DNA of 22,122 nucleotides from a virus. Shown here in pieces: positions 1 through 5,856 of the stretch. Under the pieces are notes generated by a model. The model saw nothing but the letters and a program-made list of their open reading frames with translations, did no database searches and was not told the DNA's origin. A program made the translations under genes and the position numbers. The DNA is taken from positions 1-22,122 of IMG/VR virus record IMGVR_UViG_3300005581_000154; one strand, written 5' to 3'. Each line of letters opens with the position of its first letter. The first letter of the stretch is position 1.

Positions 1-2
1 AC

Positions 3-272
3 CTATCCCCCGCTCAGGCAATCATGGTTGCCGCCACCAATGGCAACTTCAATCTCGTAAACGATCCGGTTTACAAACAGTGCATCGCCGCCGCCCTGCG
101 CGCTGCTGCTGATCAGGTGGTGCCGGATGGCCCAAAACCCAGTGCCAATTCAGACTTCCACCTAATGAATTGGACTAAATCTCTCGACCAGTATTACCAG
201 CGCCAACAAACCCGCGCCGAGATCCTCGCCATCGCCGCCGAGCTGGATGGCACTACCCTCACTGAATCATGA
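3..272 (+). CDS. Hypothetical phage/cyanobacterial protein, 5' end cut by window
   Basis: The reading frame is open to the left edge of the window; the first methionine is at base 24. The codons before it read LSPAQAI, which looks like protein, so the true start is probably outside the window. The visible part is about 89 residues, soluble, and rich in Ala and Gln, with a helical C-terminus ending in a run resembling RAEILAIAAELDG. From memory this resembles small hypothetical proteins recurrent in freshwater Synechococcus/Cyanobium genomes; no function is known to me. Its stop overlaps the next start as ATGA, so the two are probably co-translated. Confidence 0.6.
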   Translation, partial: LSPAQAIMVAATNGNFNLVNDPVYKQCIAAALRAAADQVVPDGPKPSANSDFHLMNWTKSLDQYYQRQQTRAEILAIAAELDGTTLTES

Positions 273-733
273 GCAACATTTACCGCGCCCTATGCGCTGA
301 GCTGGTCGCATTAGACGGCCACTGCGTTGTGGACTGCACCGAAGAGTGGGCCGATGCCATGTGCCGGCTTCGCGCCGCCCTAGCCCAGCCCGAGCCGGTG
401 GCGCCAACGGATGAGGAGATTCACGATTGGGGTAGTCAGTGCGCCGATCTCACCCGGCGTGGCGCGGCTGATCATTACTGGGCGTTTGACCTGCAGAGTG
501 ATGATGTGGCCGGCGTAGTTCGCGCCGCCCTTGCCCGCTGGGGCACACCCACCAACCATCCGGTGCCGGCTCAGTTCCTAGCGGATAATAAAGTAGTCGT
601 GGAAAAAGACGGTGACATGATAAGAGTACACGAAATGACAAGCATTTTGGCTAACATTGGCGAGATTGAATCGCTAGAGGCGCTAGCCTATTCGCTGTTG
701 CATCATCCAAGATTTACAGTGAATCCCCGTTAA
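269..733 (+). CDS. Hypothetical protein with PTDEEI-type motif
   Basis: A 154-residue soluble protein. The N-terminal 40 residues form a helical segment (YRALCAELVALDG), followed by a Pro-rich linker and PTDEEI at about residues 46-51. After that comes a helix ending in RAALARWG near residues 85-92, then an acidic C-terminal tail. The linker-PTDEE-helix pattern recurs in the gene at 804, suggesting modular relatives. It is translationally coupled to the preceding gene by a 4-nt ATGA overlap. I do not recognise an activity; the resemblance to repeated small proteins of picocyanobacteria is from memory. Confidence 0.65.
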   Translation: MSNIYRALCAELVALDGHCVVDCTEEWADAMCRLRAALAQPEPVAPTDEEIHDWGSQCADLTRRGAADHYWAFDLQSDDVAGVVRAALARWGTPTNHPVPAQFLADNKVVVEKDGDMIRVHEMTSILANIGEIESLEALAYSLLHHPRFTVNPR

Positions 734-789
734 TAATTTTTTGGCTGCATCACCACGCGCTGCCGATGCCCACACCCGCCAACAACACT

Positions 790-800
790 AAAGAGGAGAA
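790..800 (+). promoter_or_regulatory. Strong Shine-Dalgarno sequence before the gene at 804
   Basis: The purine-rich AAAGAGGAGAA ends 3 nt before the ATG at 804. It is the best ribosome binding site in the window, while most other genes here rely on stop-start overlap. It fixes the start of the 804 gene, and its strength suggests this product is made independently of the upstream pair. Confidence 0.8.
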
Positions 801-803
801 CTA

Positions 804-1217
804 ATGGCTAATTCAATTACACCACCGCCCGAGCCGGCTGAGCTGACGGATGAGAAGATTCTGAGCTTGGCTGACGACTGCGGCTTTGAGGCGCAGGAGA
901 TCACAAACTGGGACGGGAAAAGTAGAACTGTTGATCACGGTTGGGAATGCACAGACGCGCAGCTCCTGACCTTCGGCCGCGCCTTCCTCGCCCTCTACGC
1001 CTGCCCCGCCATCGAGCCGGTGCCGGTGAGCGAGCGGCCTTGGGAGCAAAAAGGCCATTGGCGTGATCTGGATGGGGAATGCTGGTGGTGCCCGCCCGAT
1101 GGTCCGTGCTACTGGAGCATGGTCAATCCGGCAATGGTATATGGCGGCTGGCTGCTCCCCGCTGATGCAATCCCGCACCCCGACTTTGACCCCGCCTACG
1201 CCCGCCCCACCCCATAA
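804..1217 (+). CDS. Hypothetical tryptophan-rich protein
   Basis: A 137-residue protein beginning with a Pro-rich segment and a TDEKI motif (about residues 15-19) like the PTDEEI of the gene at 269. A helix with FGRAFLALY lies near residues 51-59. The C-terminal half is rich in Trp, Cys and Pro (SERPW, CWWCPP, YWSM, GGWLLPADAIPHP). That half resembles, from memory, a module at the ends of many small phage-borne cyanobacterial proteins; its role is unknown. The start is set by the strong ribosome binding site at 790-800. An intrinsic terminator follows 15 nt after the stop, so this is the last gene of the left plus-strand unit. Confidence 0.7.
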   Translation: MANSITPPPEPAELTDEKILSLADDCGFEAQEITNWDGKSRTVDHGWECTDAQLLTFGRAFLALYACPAIEPVPVSERPWEQKGHWRDLDGECWWCPPDGPCYWSMVNPAMVYGGWLLPADAIPHPDFDPAYARPTP

Positions 1218-1232
1218 CGCCACGCGCTAAGG

Positions 1233-1284
1233 TGGGGATACATCAGCAGGCCGTGCGCGCCACTGATGTATCCCCAGCTTTTTT
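1233..1284 (+). terminator. Intrinsic terminator (perfect 14-bp stem)
   Basis: TGGGGATACATCAG (1233-1246) pairs perfectly with CTGATGTATCCCCA (1263-1276) around a 16-nt loop. It is followed by GC and six T at 1279-1284. The T-tract is only on the plus-strand side, so it terminates rightward transcripts from the 804 gene. The next plus-strand ATG is at 1288, just beyond the T-tract, so the element could also act as an attenuator for that gene. Confidence 0.88.
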
Positions 1285-1287
1285 ACA

Positions 1288-1470
1288 ATGTCTATTCCCT
1301 GCCTTGCCGCCTGGTTGGCGGCGTTAATTTTGCTGCCGATCGTCGTTCTGATCTGGGCCACTGAGAGCCGCCAGCAACGTGCCCGCAGATGGCGCCAAGC
1401 TGGGCTCACACAGCAGGCCATCGCTGATCGGTTGGGCTGCAGCCGCAGCACTGTGCGGAGGATGCTCTAG
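1288..1470 (+). CDS. Small membrane-anchored helix-turn-helix protein
   Basis: A 60-residue protein. Residues 5-24 are a continuous hydrophobic segment (CLAAWLAALILLPIVVLIWA) and predict one membrane helix. A short Arg/Gln-rich linker follows. Residues 38-59 (GLTQQAIADRLGCSRSTVRR) fit the bihelical HTH of resolvase/Hin-type and MarR-like DNA binders closely. The positive residues after the helix suggest the HTH faces the cytoplasm. No Shine-Dalgarno is visible, and the start lies 3 nt after a terminator T-tract. The 3' part (1324-1470) is antisense to the end of the minus-strand zinc-ribbon gene. The HTH match is strong for so short a frame, so I favour it as real; the regulatory role is inference. 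Confidence 0.6.
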   Translation: MSIPCLAAWLAALILLPIVVLIWATESRQQRARRWRQAGLTQQAIADRLGCSRSTVRRML

Positions 1471-1884
1471 GTCAAACACTGAGCAATCTCTAGCGAATCG
1501 TGGACCTTCGATCTCGACATCAGGAAACCCCATGCTGCAGCCATCGCTCCAGAACTTGCACTGATGGCAGGTCGGATCACCTGCTTTAGGTGGTGACCTA
1601 AACCACGTAGGCAGCAGGTCTTTGTAGATCAATCCGCCGCGGATCTGCCTAATTAGCTCACGGCTGCAGCCATAGTGATCAGCTAGTGATTGATGGCTGT
1701 CGGTTGATTGGCGAATTGCCATTACTGCGGCGTCATCAATCAACCGATCAGCCTTTGACCCGCCATAGGAAACGTTGAAACGGTGCTGACATTCCTTGCA
1801 CTCAAAACGTCGATACCGCCCGTATTTAGTCGCTCGCGATTGAATCACAAACGTTGCGCCGTCGCACTTCAGGCAGTGATGCAT
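1324..1884 (-). CDS. Zinc-ribbon/helix-turn-helix protein, putative regulator
   Basis: A 186-residue protein, counting from the ATG at 1884, whose first base is the last base of the upstream stop (TGATG); a GTG at 1887 is an alternative start. A zinc-ribbon-like CxxC...CxxC is formed by Cys4, 7, 29 and 32. An HTH-like segment follows at about residues 63-83 (SHQSLADHYGCSRELIRQI). A second cysteine cluster comes next (Cys106, 109, 116, 134; CHQCKFW...CSMGFPD...RDC). This order suggests a DNA- or RNA-binding regulator. Residues from about 139 onward are low-complexity and antisense to the HTH gene at 1288-1470, so they may be less constrained. It is the last gene of a five-gene minus-strand set. 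Confidence 0.68.
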   Translation of the reverse strand: MHHCLKCDGATFVIQSRATKYGRYRRFECKECQHRFNVSYGGSKADRLIDDAAVMAIRQSTDSHQSLADHYGCSRELIRQIRGGLIYKDLLPTWFRSPPKAGDPTCHQCKFWSDGCSMGFPDVEIEGPRFARDCSVFDLEHPPHSAAAAAQPISDGLLCEPSLAPSAGTLLAALSGPDQNDDRQQN

Positions 1885-2063
1885 CACGGCGCGATCACTC
1901 CGTAGGACGGCTGGATCTGCACGTCACGCTCCTGCGCCGCAACGCAGGCAACCAGTCCCAGCAGGCAGAGCGTCACGCAGATCACGGTTCGGCGACGGGC
2001 AGCGGCCTGGGCAGCAAGCGCAGCACGCCGGCGTTGGCGCCGATAGACAGCCAGCGAAACCAC
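1884..2063 (-). CDS. Tiny membrane protein or lipoprotein
   Basis: A GTG at 2063 gives 59 residues. A very basic N-terminus (YRRQRRR, RRR) is followed by a hydrophobic stretch at 26-43 and a short polar tail. The hydrophobic stretch contains LVAC (residues 37-40), which fits a lipobox, so this may be a small lipoprotein with a mature peptide of about 20 residues; otherwise it is a single-span membrane protein. The frame is open much further upstream, but that part overlaps the 50-residue gene at 2071 and looks non-coding. TTG at 2087 is another possible start. No Shine-Dalgarno is seen; the start lies 7 nt after the upstream stop. Function is unknown; an outer spanin or exclusion lipoprotein is possible but unsupported. 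Confidence 0.5.
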   Translation of the reverse strand: MVSLAVYRRQRRRAALAAQAAARRRTVICVTLCLLGLVACVAAQERDVQIQPSYGVIAP

Positions 2064-2070
2064 AGGCTGA

Positions 2071-2223
2071 TCACTGCAGGGATTCAAGGCTGATGATCTG
2101 GGCTTGCGAGAATTGAGCGTAGAAGGCGCGCCGGATTGACTCGGGGCTCCAGCTTGATGGTGCGATCCATTCCAAGGTTTGGAGTTCATCGTTCTTGTCG
2201 AAATAAGTGATTTCGTAGGCCAT
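2071..2223 (-). CDS. 50-residue hypothetical protein
   Basis: ATG at 2223 begins MAYEITYFDKNDELQTLEW and ends ...AQIISLESLQ. The composition is balanced, with alternating hydrophobic and charged residues typical of a small folded alpha/beta protein. It starts 3 nt after the stop of the 118-residue gene and ends just before the GTG of the membrane/lipoprotein gene, filling an otherwise empty stretch of the cluster. I do not recognise the family. Confidence 0.6.
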   Translation of the reverse strand: MAYEITYFDKNDELQTLEWIAPSSWSPESIRRAFYAQFSQAQIISLESLQ

Positions 2224-2226
2224 GGG

Positions 2227-2583
2227 TCAGGGTTTCTTAGTCGGTGCTGTTGTTGCAGCGCCAATGGCCATGTAGGCAGAGTGGCATGAATTGCACAGCT
2301 CAACGGTTAAACAATCATCAACGGGATAGCCCTCGTCCCATGCGTTATCTGCCACGGCTTCAGCTGTGACCTTCAACGCCTCAACCAGCCCGATCAGGAG
2401 CGGCATGAGGGGCTTATTGCGGGGTCCGCAGTCTGGCAGGGTGATCAGCTGCTCAACGTCGGATGGGATGGCCTGCCGTGCCGCCTGCAGGATCAGGTCA
2501 GACAGTGCTGCCAGAACTGACAGCTCCTGCGCGCGCTGGGCAGTAGCCGCCGCGTCGGCAGTTAGGTCGAAGAGGGTGGTCAT
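2227..2583 (-). CDS. Hypothetical helical protein
   Basis: A 118-residue protein, almost entirely helical by inspection (TADAAATAQRAQELSVLAAL, LIGLVEALKVTAEAVADNAW). A CNSCH motif occurs near residues 97-101, followed by a short Pro/Lys tail. The CxxCH could bind metal, or haem if the protein were exported, but no signal peptide is present. The start overlaps the upstream stop as TAATG. I do not recognise the family. It sits mid-cluster among genes pointing away from the sigma factor gene. Confidence 0.6.
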   Translation of the reverse strand: MTTLFDLTADAAATAQRAQELSVLAALSDLILQAARQAIPSDVEQLITLPDCGPRNKPLMPLLIGLVEALKVTAEAVADNAWDEGYPVDDCLTVELCNSCHSAYMAIGAATTAPTKKP

Positions 2584-2855
2584 TAGCGAGGCTCCACAAC
2601 AAGGCGGAACCGGGACCCGTGCCGCAGCTGGCGCATGGTGGCTTCCATCCTCGCCACCCGCTGCTCTAGCGCGGCGATGCGGTCGGGCTCGGTGGTCTCA
2701 GGCTCAGCAGATGGCTTCCAGTAGCAGATGGCTTCCAGTAGCACATCCCCATCCCCATCCCCATCCGCCCTAGTCGGCAGCCGGTCTGTGATCCATTCGT
2801 CTGTCATGCGCTGGGGAATTGCGAACCCACCAACCCTAGCCTTTTGGTTCCGCAT
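2583..2855 (-). CDS. Hypothetical coiled-coil protein carrying tandem repeats
   Basis: Starting at ATG 2855 gives 90 residues. I chose this start because AGGGG precedes it at good spacing and it leaves room for a divergent promoter. An ATG at 2909 would add 18 residues and make it overlap the sigma factor start. Residues include MTDEWITDRLPTRAD, a DGDGDGD acidic run, then a C-terminal coiled coil (DRIAALEQRVARMEATMRQL). The DG run comes from a hexanucleotide repeat. The link to the coiled coil comes from a 17-bp tandem duplication that shifts frame between its two copies, so the present protein may be a recent join of two frames. Function is unknown. Confidence 0.55.
   Translation of the reverse strand: MRNQKARVGGFAIPQRMTDEWITDRLPTRADGDGDGDVLLEAICYWKPSAEPETTEPDRIAALEQRVARMEATMRQLRHGSRFRLVVEPR
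2707..2740 (+). repeat. Perfect 17-bp tandem duplication
   Basis: GCAGATGGCTTCCAGTA occurs twice back to back (2707-2723, 2724-2740). Its length is not a multiple of three, so the copies are read in different frames of the minus-strand gene: LLEAIC in one, YWKPSA in the other. With one copy the upstream frame would stop at a TGA directly after LLEAIC. Confidence 0.9.
2744..2766 (+). repeat. Hexanucleotide microsatellite (CATCCC), about 3.8 copies
   Basis: CATCCC is repeated with period 6 and encodes alternating Asp-Gly on the minus strand. It sits 3 nt from the 17-bp tandem duplication, making this a local hotspot of slippage-type repeats. Confidence 0.85.
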
Positions 2856-2870
2856 CTGCACCCCTATAGT
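2842..2870 (+). promoter_or_regulatory. Possible promoter of the sigma factor gene
   Basis: TATAGT at 2865-2870 matches the -10 consensus at five of six positions and lies 17 nt after TTTTGG, a poor -35. It would give a leader of about 20 nt before the GTG at 2897. The -10 lies inside a CCCC...GGGG dyad (2861-2874), a possible operator. This is suggestive only. Confidence 0.3.
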
Positions 2871-2896
2871 GGGGCAGTCTTCAGGATCTGATTTTC

Positions 2897-3838
2897 GTGG
2901 CCGGCTCATGGTGGCTTGACACGATCGGCAGGATTCCCCTGCTGACGCCGGCTGAAGAGATTGAGCTAGGAACGCTGATCCAGAAAGGCCAGCAGCCGAA
3001 CGCGACGCCACGGGAGAAACGAGCCGGCAGGCGCGCCCGTGATCGGTTTGTGCAGGCCAATCTGCGGCTGGCGGTGAATTATGTCACCAAGCGGTGTCAC
3101 CGGCTTAGCAAGCTCCACGGCGGGGTTGAGGATCTGATACAGGCCGCCAATGAAGGGCTTATCAAAGGGGTGGAGCGGTTTGATCCGGCCAGGGGCTACA
3201 AGTTCAGCACTTATGGATATTGGTGGATTCGGCAGGCGGTCAATACGTTCGCCAACAGTCAACGCAGCATTGCCATTCCCGGCAGCCACAGCCAGCACCT
3301 AGGCCGGTTGGCTGAGATTGAGCGGCGCCTTGCTGGTGAGTTGAGCCGCCCTCCAACACCAGACGAAATTGCCGAAGCGTTGGGATGCAGCGTGGCGGTG
3401 CTTGAGCAGGTGATTGAGAACGGCAGGCCGATTGGCAGCCTGGATCAGGTCGTGAGCGATGATGGCCTAGAGCTGAGCGGATTGGTTGCCACCTACGACC
3501 GCAGCATTGAAGACGAGGAGGAACAGCGTGAACGCTGGCGACAGGCTGAGCAGTTACGCGGACTGATATCCCGGCTGCCGGCGTCGGATCAACGGCTGCT
3601 GTCATTGGCGTGGGGTCTTGATGGTGTGGAGCTCCCCCGCGCTGAGCTGGCCCAGCAGGAGGGGCTGTCAAAGCGGGCGCTGGAGTCAAAGCTGCAGCGA
3701 CTGCAGGCGTCCCTGGCGGCGCACTCGGTGCAGCTGGTGTTGGTTGCGGTGTGCAGGGTGCAGCCATCACCGCGGCCGCGGCAGAAACGCAAGCGCCCCG
3801 GGTGTGTTGGTGAGCAGCTTAGGCTGGTGGTGGTGTGA
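2897..3838 (+). CDS. Sigma-70 family RNA polymerase sigma factor
   Basis: A 313-residue protein that would direct host RNA polymerase to promoters. Region 1.2 is at about 5-30 (WWLDTIGRIPLLTPAEEIEL). Region 2 is at 45-125 with QANLRLAV, EDLIQAANEGLIKGVERFD and YKFSTYGYWWIRQAV. Region 3 is near 135-185. Region 4 is near 215-275. Conserved -10 contacts are partly kept: WW109-110 and Gln113 (E. coli W433/W434/Q437) remain, but the T440-R441 equivalents are Asn116-Thr117. The usual VSRERVRQIE recognition helix of region 4.2 is replaced by LSKRALESKLQRLQ, and a 35-residue basic tail follows. GTG is the only reasonable start after the in-frame TAG at 2867. The overall type resembles cyanobacterial group 2/3 sigma factors; here it probably serves phage promoters. 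Confidence 0.92.
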   Translation: MAGSWWLDTIGRIPLLTPAEEIELGTLIQKGQQPNATPREKRAGRRARDRFVQANLRLAVNYVTKRCHRLSKLHGGVEDLIQAANEGLIKGVERFDPARGYKFSTYGYWWIRQAVNTFANSQRSIAIPGSHSQHLGRLAEIERRLAGELSRPPTPDEIAEALGCSVAVLEQVIENGRPIGSLDQVVSDDGLELSGLVATYDRSIEDEEEQRERWRQAEQLRGLISRLPASDQRLLSLAWGLDGVELPRAELAQQEGLSKRALESKLQRLQASLAAHSVQLVLVAVCRVQPSPRPRQKRKRPGCVGEQLRLVVV

Positions 3839-3869
3839 CTCTGCAGCCTGAGAGACCCCCACCAGACCC

Positions 3870-4043
3870 ATGCCACACGCCTACGCCCGCCCCTACATCA
3901 CTGTTGGCCTCAATGATGCCGGCGGCGTCTGCTGGCTGGTGGTTACAGCCGATCGCGTCATCACCTGCAGCTGCGGCAAAGAGGCCTTAGCTGAACTCAG
4001 GGCCGCCACCAATCCACCCAGCGATCCTGGCCGCACGGATTGA
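3870..4043 (+). CDS. 57-residue hypothetical protein
   Basis: Starts at ATG 3870, 31 nt after the sigma factor stop, and reads MPHAYARPYITVGLNDAGG with an internal CSCGKEALAEL. The composition is plausible for a small beta-strand-plus-helix protein with a CxC pair. There is no clear ribosome binding site. Its last 57 nt (3987-4043) are antisense to the end of the HNH gene. It may be co-transcribed with the sigma factor. Function is unknown, and it could be a chance frame. Confidence 0.4.
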   Translation: MPHAYARPYITVGLNDAGGVCWLVVTADRVITCSCGKEALAELRAATNPPSDPGRTD

Positions 4044-4307
4044 ACAGTACCAGTCCTGCTGCTCGAACCACTCCCGCCAGTTATCGGACCCCTTGGCGCC
4101 GTTGCAAGGCCGGCACGCAGGCACCAGGTTTTCGCGCACTGTCAGCCCACCCTTGAGCCGCGGCAGAACATGGTCGAGGGTGTCGGCTGGGGCGGTGCAA
4201 TAGGCACAGGCGTGATCCCACTCGGCAAAGATCGAGGCGCGGAATCTGGATTTACTGGAGCGCTTGGGCAGTAGTTCGGTCTCGTCGATCAGGTGATCGA
4301 AGGCCAT
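3987..4307 (-). CDS. HNH endonuclease
   Basis: A 106-residue HNH/McrA-like nuclease. A zinc pair CAYC (Cys34, 37) is followed by the catalytic DH (Asp45-His46), LKGG, ENLVPAC (Asn60) and CRPCN (Cys65, 68, Asn69), then a C-terminal WF segment. These are the standard beta-beta-alpha-metal residues. It is the last gene of the late operon, and its ATG follows the endolysin stop directly (TAAATG). Phages often place HNH proteins next to terminase to aid packaging, which would hold here only if this end lies near the other end of the genome. A free-standing homing nuclease is the alternative. Confidence 0.9.
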   Translation of the reverse strand: MAFDHLIDETELLPKRSSKSRFRASIFAEWDHACAYCTAPADTLDHVLPRLKGGLTVRENLVPACRPCNGAKGSDNWREWFEQQDWYCSIRAARIAGWIGGGPEFS

Positions 4308-5378
4308 TTAGTAATCCCACCGGACGCGCGGACGACCCGCACGAATACCGAGATGCACAAACCCCTTAGGCGCGCCATAGCCGAGCGAGTGCGGCCAGCT
4401 CTGATCACACCAGTCCTGCACTACCTGCACCGATACGCCTTCAATGAAGAAATCGACAGCGCCGACGCCGGGGGCGTCGTAGAGGTGCTCCGATCCCGAA
4501 GCGCCACCGACTGATCGGTTCACCGCTGGCGGCCTGTATCCGCTGGTGATCACCACCGGCTTGCCGCCAAACTGTGTTCTGCACCGCTCCAGAAATGCTG
4601 CTAGCTCGGCGGCGGTGTCCAGCTGGTGCTGATGATCGAATCGCCGAGCCTCCTGGAATAATGCAAACTCACCAATCCGAATGTGTGGCGTGAGTCGCGC
4701 GGCGAACGGACTGGCGAGGCTGAGCTTGGATGGCTGCTGCTGCGTTTCGATTGCAGCGCCCCCCGTAAATAACCGCACCTCAGCCGCGCGCCTGCGGGTC
4801 AGGCCGGCCAGGGGTTTGCCGTCTGCCTTATCCCACCTCGGCAGCTCTTCCCCGGCAACGGTGTTCGGGTTATCGCCCGCCAGCAGCCTGCGGCGGAGCG
4901 TTGAATCCTGCATTGCCCCAACGCCTACGTTGTAGGTCCAGCTCACCAGCGCCGCTTGCTGCTCAGGGCGAAGCGTGGCGACTCTGGGGATAGCGCGGAC
5001 AATGGCGCTATGGAACCGTTGCGCATCGGCTGTCAGCTGCTCATCGGCCTGGGCCTGAGTGATCGTGTCGCCCTCGCGCACCACCTTGTTGTTGATCGTG
5101 GTGCTGCCCCATCCAATGGTCCAGACACCAGCAGGGCAGCGGTAGACGCTGAGGTGGCACCCCTCGAACTTGCGGATAATCTTGAGCGCTGGTGCCAGCC
5201 ACGCATCAGGCCCCGCCGCCGCCGGACTCCCCGCCGCCCGCCACAGCTCAGTGAACGCCTGGCGTTGCTCATCGCTCAGGGACTGATCCAGTGCGGTTAA
5301 TGCCGCCAGCTGATGCGGCGTTATGGTGCCAACCCTGGCGAGGTGCTCAGCTGCGGCGCGAACGGTGGCGTAGGTCAT
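4308..5378 (-). CDS. Two-domain endolysin: GH24 lysozyme plus M15 peptidase
   Basis: A 356-residue cell-wall hydrolase for host lysis. Residues 1-60 are a helical N-terminal domain without a signal peptide. A T4-lysozyme-type (GH24) domain at about 62-205 carries Glu72, Cys81 and Thr87 in the E-8-D/C-5-T spacing, with TIGWGST and WTYNVGVG. A peptidase M15-type domain at 225-356 carries ITSGYRPPAVN and zinc ligands His298 (SEH), Asp309 (GAVDF) and His342 (VHLGI). The first would cut glycan strands, the second peptide cross-links. It overlaps the upstream gene as ATGA. Export would need a holin, for which the two upstream membrane proteins are candidates. Confidence 0.93.
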   Translation of the reverse strand: MTYATVRAAAEHLARVGTITPHQLAALTALDQSLSDEQRQAFTELWRAAGSPAAAGPDAWLAPALKIIRKFEGCHLSVYRCPAGVWTIGWGSTTINNKVVREGDTITQAQADEQLTADAQRFHSAIVRAIPRVATLRPEQQAALVSWTYNVGVGAMQDSTLRRRLLAGDNPNTVAGEELPRWDKADGKPLAGLTRRRAAEVRLFTGGAAIETQQQPSKLSLASPFAARLTPHIRIGEFALFQEARRFDHQHQLDTAAELAAFLERCRTQFGGKPVVITSGYRPPAVNRSVGGASGSEHLYDAPGVGAVDFFIEGVSVQVVQDWCDQSWPHSLGYGAPKGFVHLGIRAGRPRVRWDY

Positions 5379-5656
5379 CGGTTGATGTTGCGGAGTGCGG
5401 CCTTGACGGGGTCGTACAGGCCCAGCACAGCGGCCACCTGGGTGGCGGTAGCGGTGTGGCCCAGCTTCTCCTCGATGGCCTCTGTGACGGCAGCCTGGAC
5501 CTGCAGAGGCTTGGCCTTGTTCATCAGCATGTAAGGCACTGTCAGATCGAGCCGCTTAAAGATCGCGGGCAGCTCTTTCTGGAGCGCACGATCCACGGCC
5601 AGCTTGAGCAGGGCGTGGGCAATCTGCAGGGAGATGGTGCGGAAGATGGTTGTCAT
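5375..5656 (-). CDS. Hypothetical helical protein in the lysis region
   Basis: A 93-residue, all-helical protein (ISLQIAHALLKLAVDRALQKEL, then QVQAAVTEAIEEKLGHTATA). It has no strong membrane span, though the first helix is amphipathic. ATGA overlaps couple it to the two-span protein upstream and to the endolysin downstream, so a lysis-associated role is possible from context only. I do not recognise the family. Confidence 0.65.
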   Translation of the reverse strand: MTTIFRTISLQIAHALLKLAVDRALQKELPAIFKRLDLTVPYMLMNKAKPLQVQAAVTEAIEEKLGHTATATQVAAVLGLYDPVKAALRNINR

Positions 5657-5856
5657 GGTTTTGTGGGTACAAGAAGGCCACCGATCCAGCCAGCGGCTGC
5701 ACCAACGGCGGCGCTGATTGCGCTGGACTGGGCGTCACAGCTGGCTGGAGTGCGAATGCGGCAGCCGGCCAGGTCGATGCCGCTGATCACGATGCCCGTG
5801 GCCAGCAGCCCCACCAGGCAGCGGAGTAGATAGCTGCGCTCGGTTGATGTGGTCAT
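5653..5856 (-). CDS. Candidate holin (two membrane helices)
   Basis: A 67-residue protein with a short polar N-terminus. A first hydrophobic span lies at about 9-30 (LLRCLVGLLATGIVISGIDLAG), then a loop with CRIRTPASCD, a second span at about 45-63 (AISAAVGAAAGWIGGLLVP) and a short Lys-containing tail. Small size, two spans and a position two genes before the endolysin fit a class II-type holin. It overlaps both neighbours by ATGA. The call rests on topology and context, not on a recognised family. Confidence 0.6.
   Translation of the reverse strand: MTTSTERSYLLRCLVGLLATGIVISGIDLAGCRIRTPASCDAQSSAISAAVGAAAGWIGGLLVPTKP

Noticed and set aside
734-760. AATAATTTTTT run after the gene ending at 733 as a terminator
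   Set aside because: No stem precedes the T-tract.
813-1223. 136-residue minus-strand frame opposite the gene at 804
   Set aside because: A GC-rich shadow frame without motifs; the plus strand has a strong ribosome binding site and a terminator.
2064-2303. N-terminal extension of the tiny membrane protein frame
   Set aside because: It is low-complexity (Ser/Pro/Thr/Gln) and antisense-frame to the better 50- and 118-residue genes, so the internal GTG is preferred.
2855-2885. CACTATAGGGG on the minus strand resembles the core of a T7 promoter
   Set aside because: Only the core matches; the upstream ten bases fit at about three positions, and no T7-type polymerase gene is in the window.
3240-3770. 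176-residue minus-strand frame opposite the sigma factor
   Set aside because: A Pro/Ala-rich shadow; the sigma factor on the other strand is unmistakable.
3822-3869. Inverted repeat CTGGTGG/CCACCAG after the sigma factor gene
   Set aside because: A 7-bp stem with a long loop and no T-tract on either strand; not a convincing terminator.
4371-4380. GCCATAGCCG on the plus strand as another copy of the conserved element
   Set aside because: Only eight bases match, it is in the opposite orientation, and it lies inside the endolysin coding sequence.
5291-5833. 180-residue plus-strand frame across the lysis genes
   Set aside because: It crosses four well-coupled minus-strand genes and has shadow-type composition.
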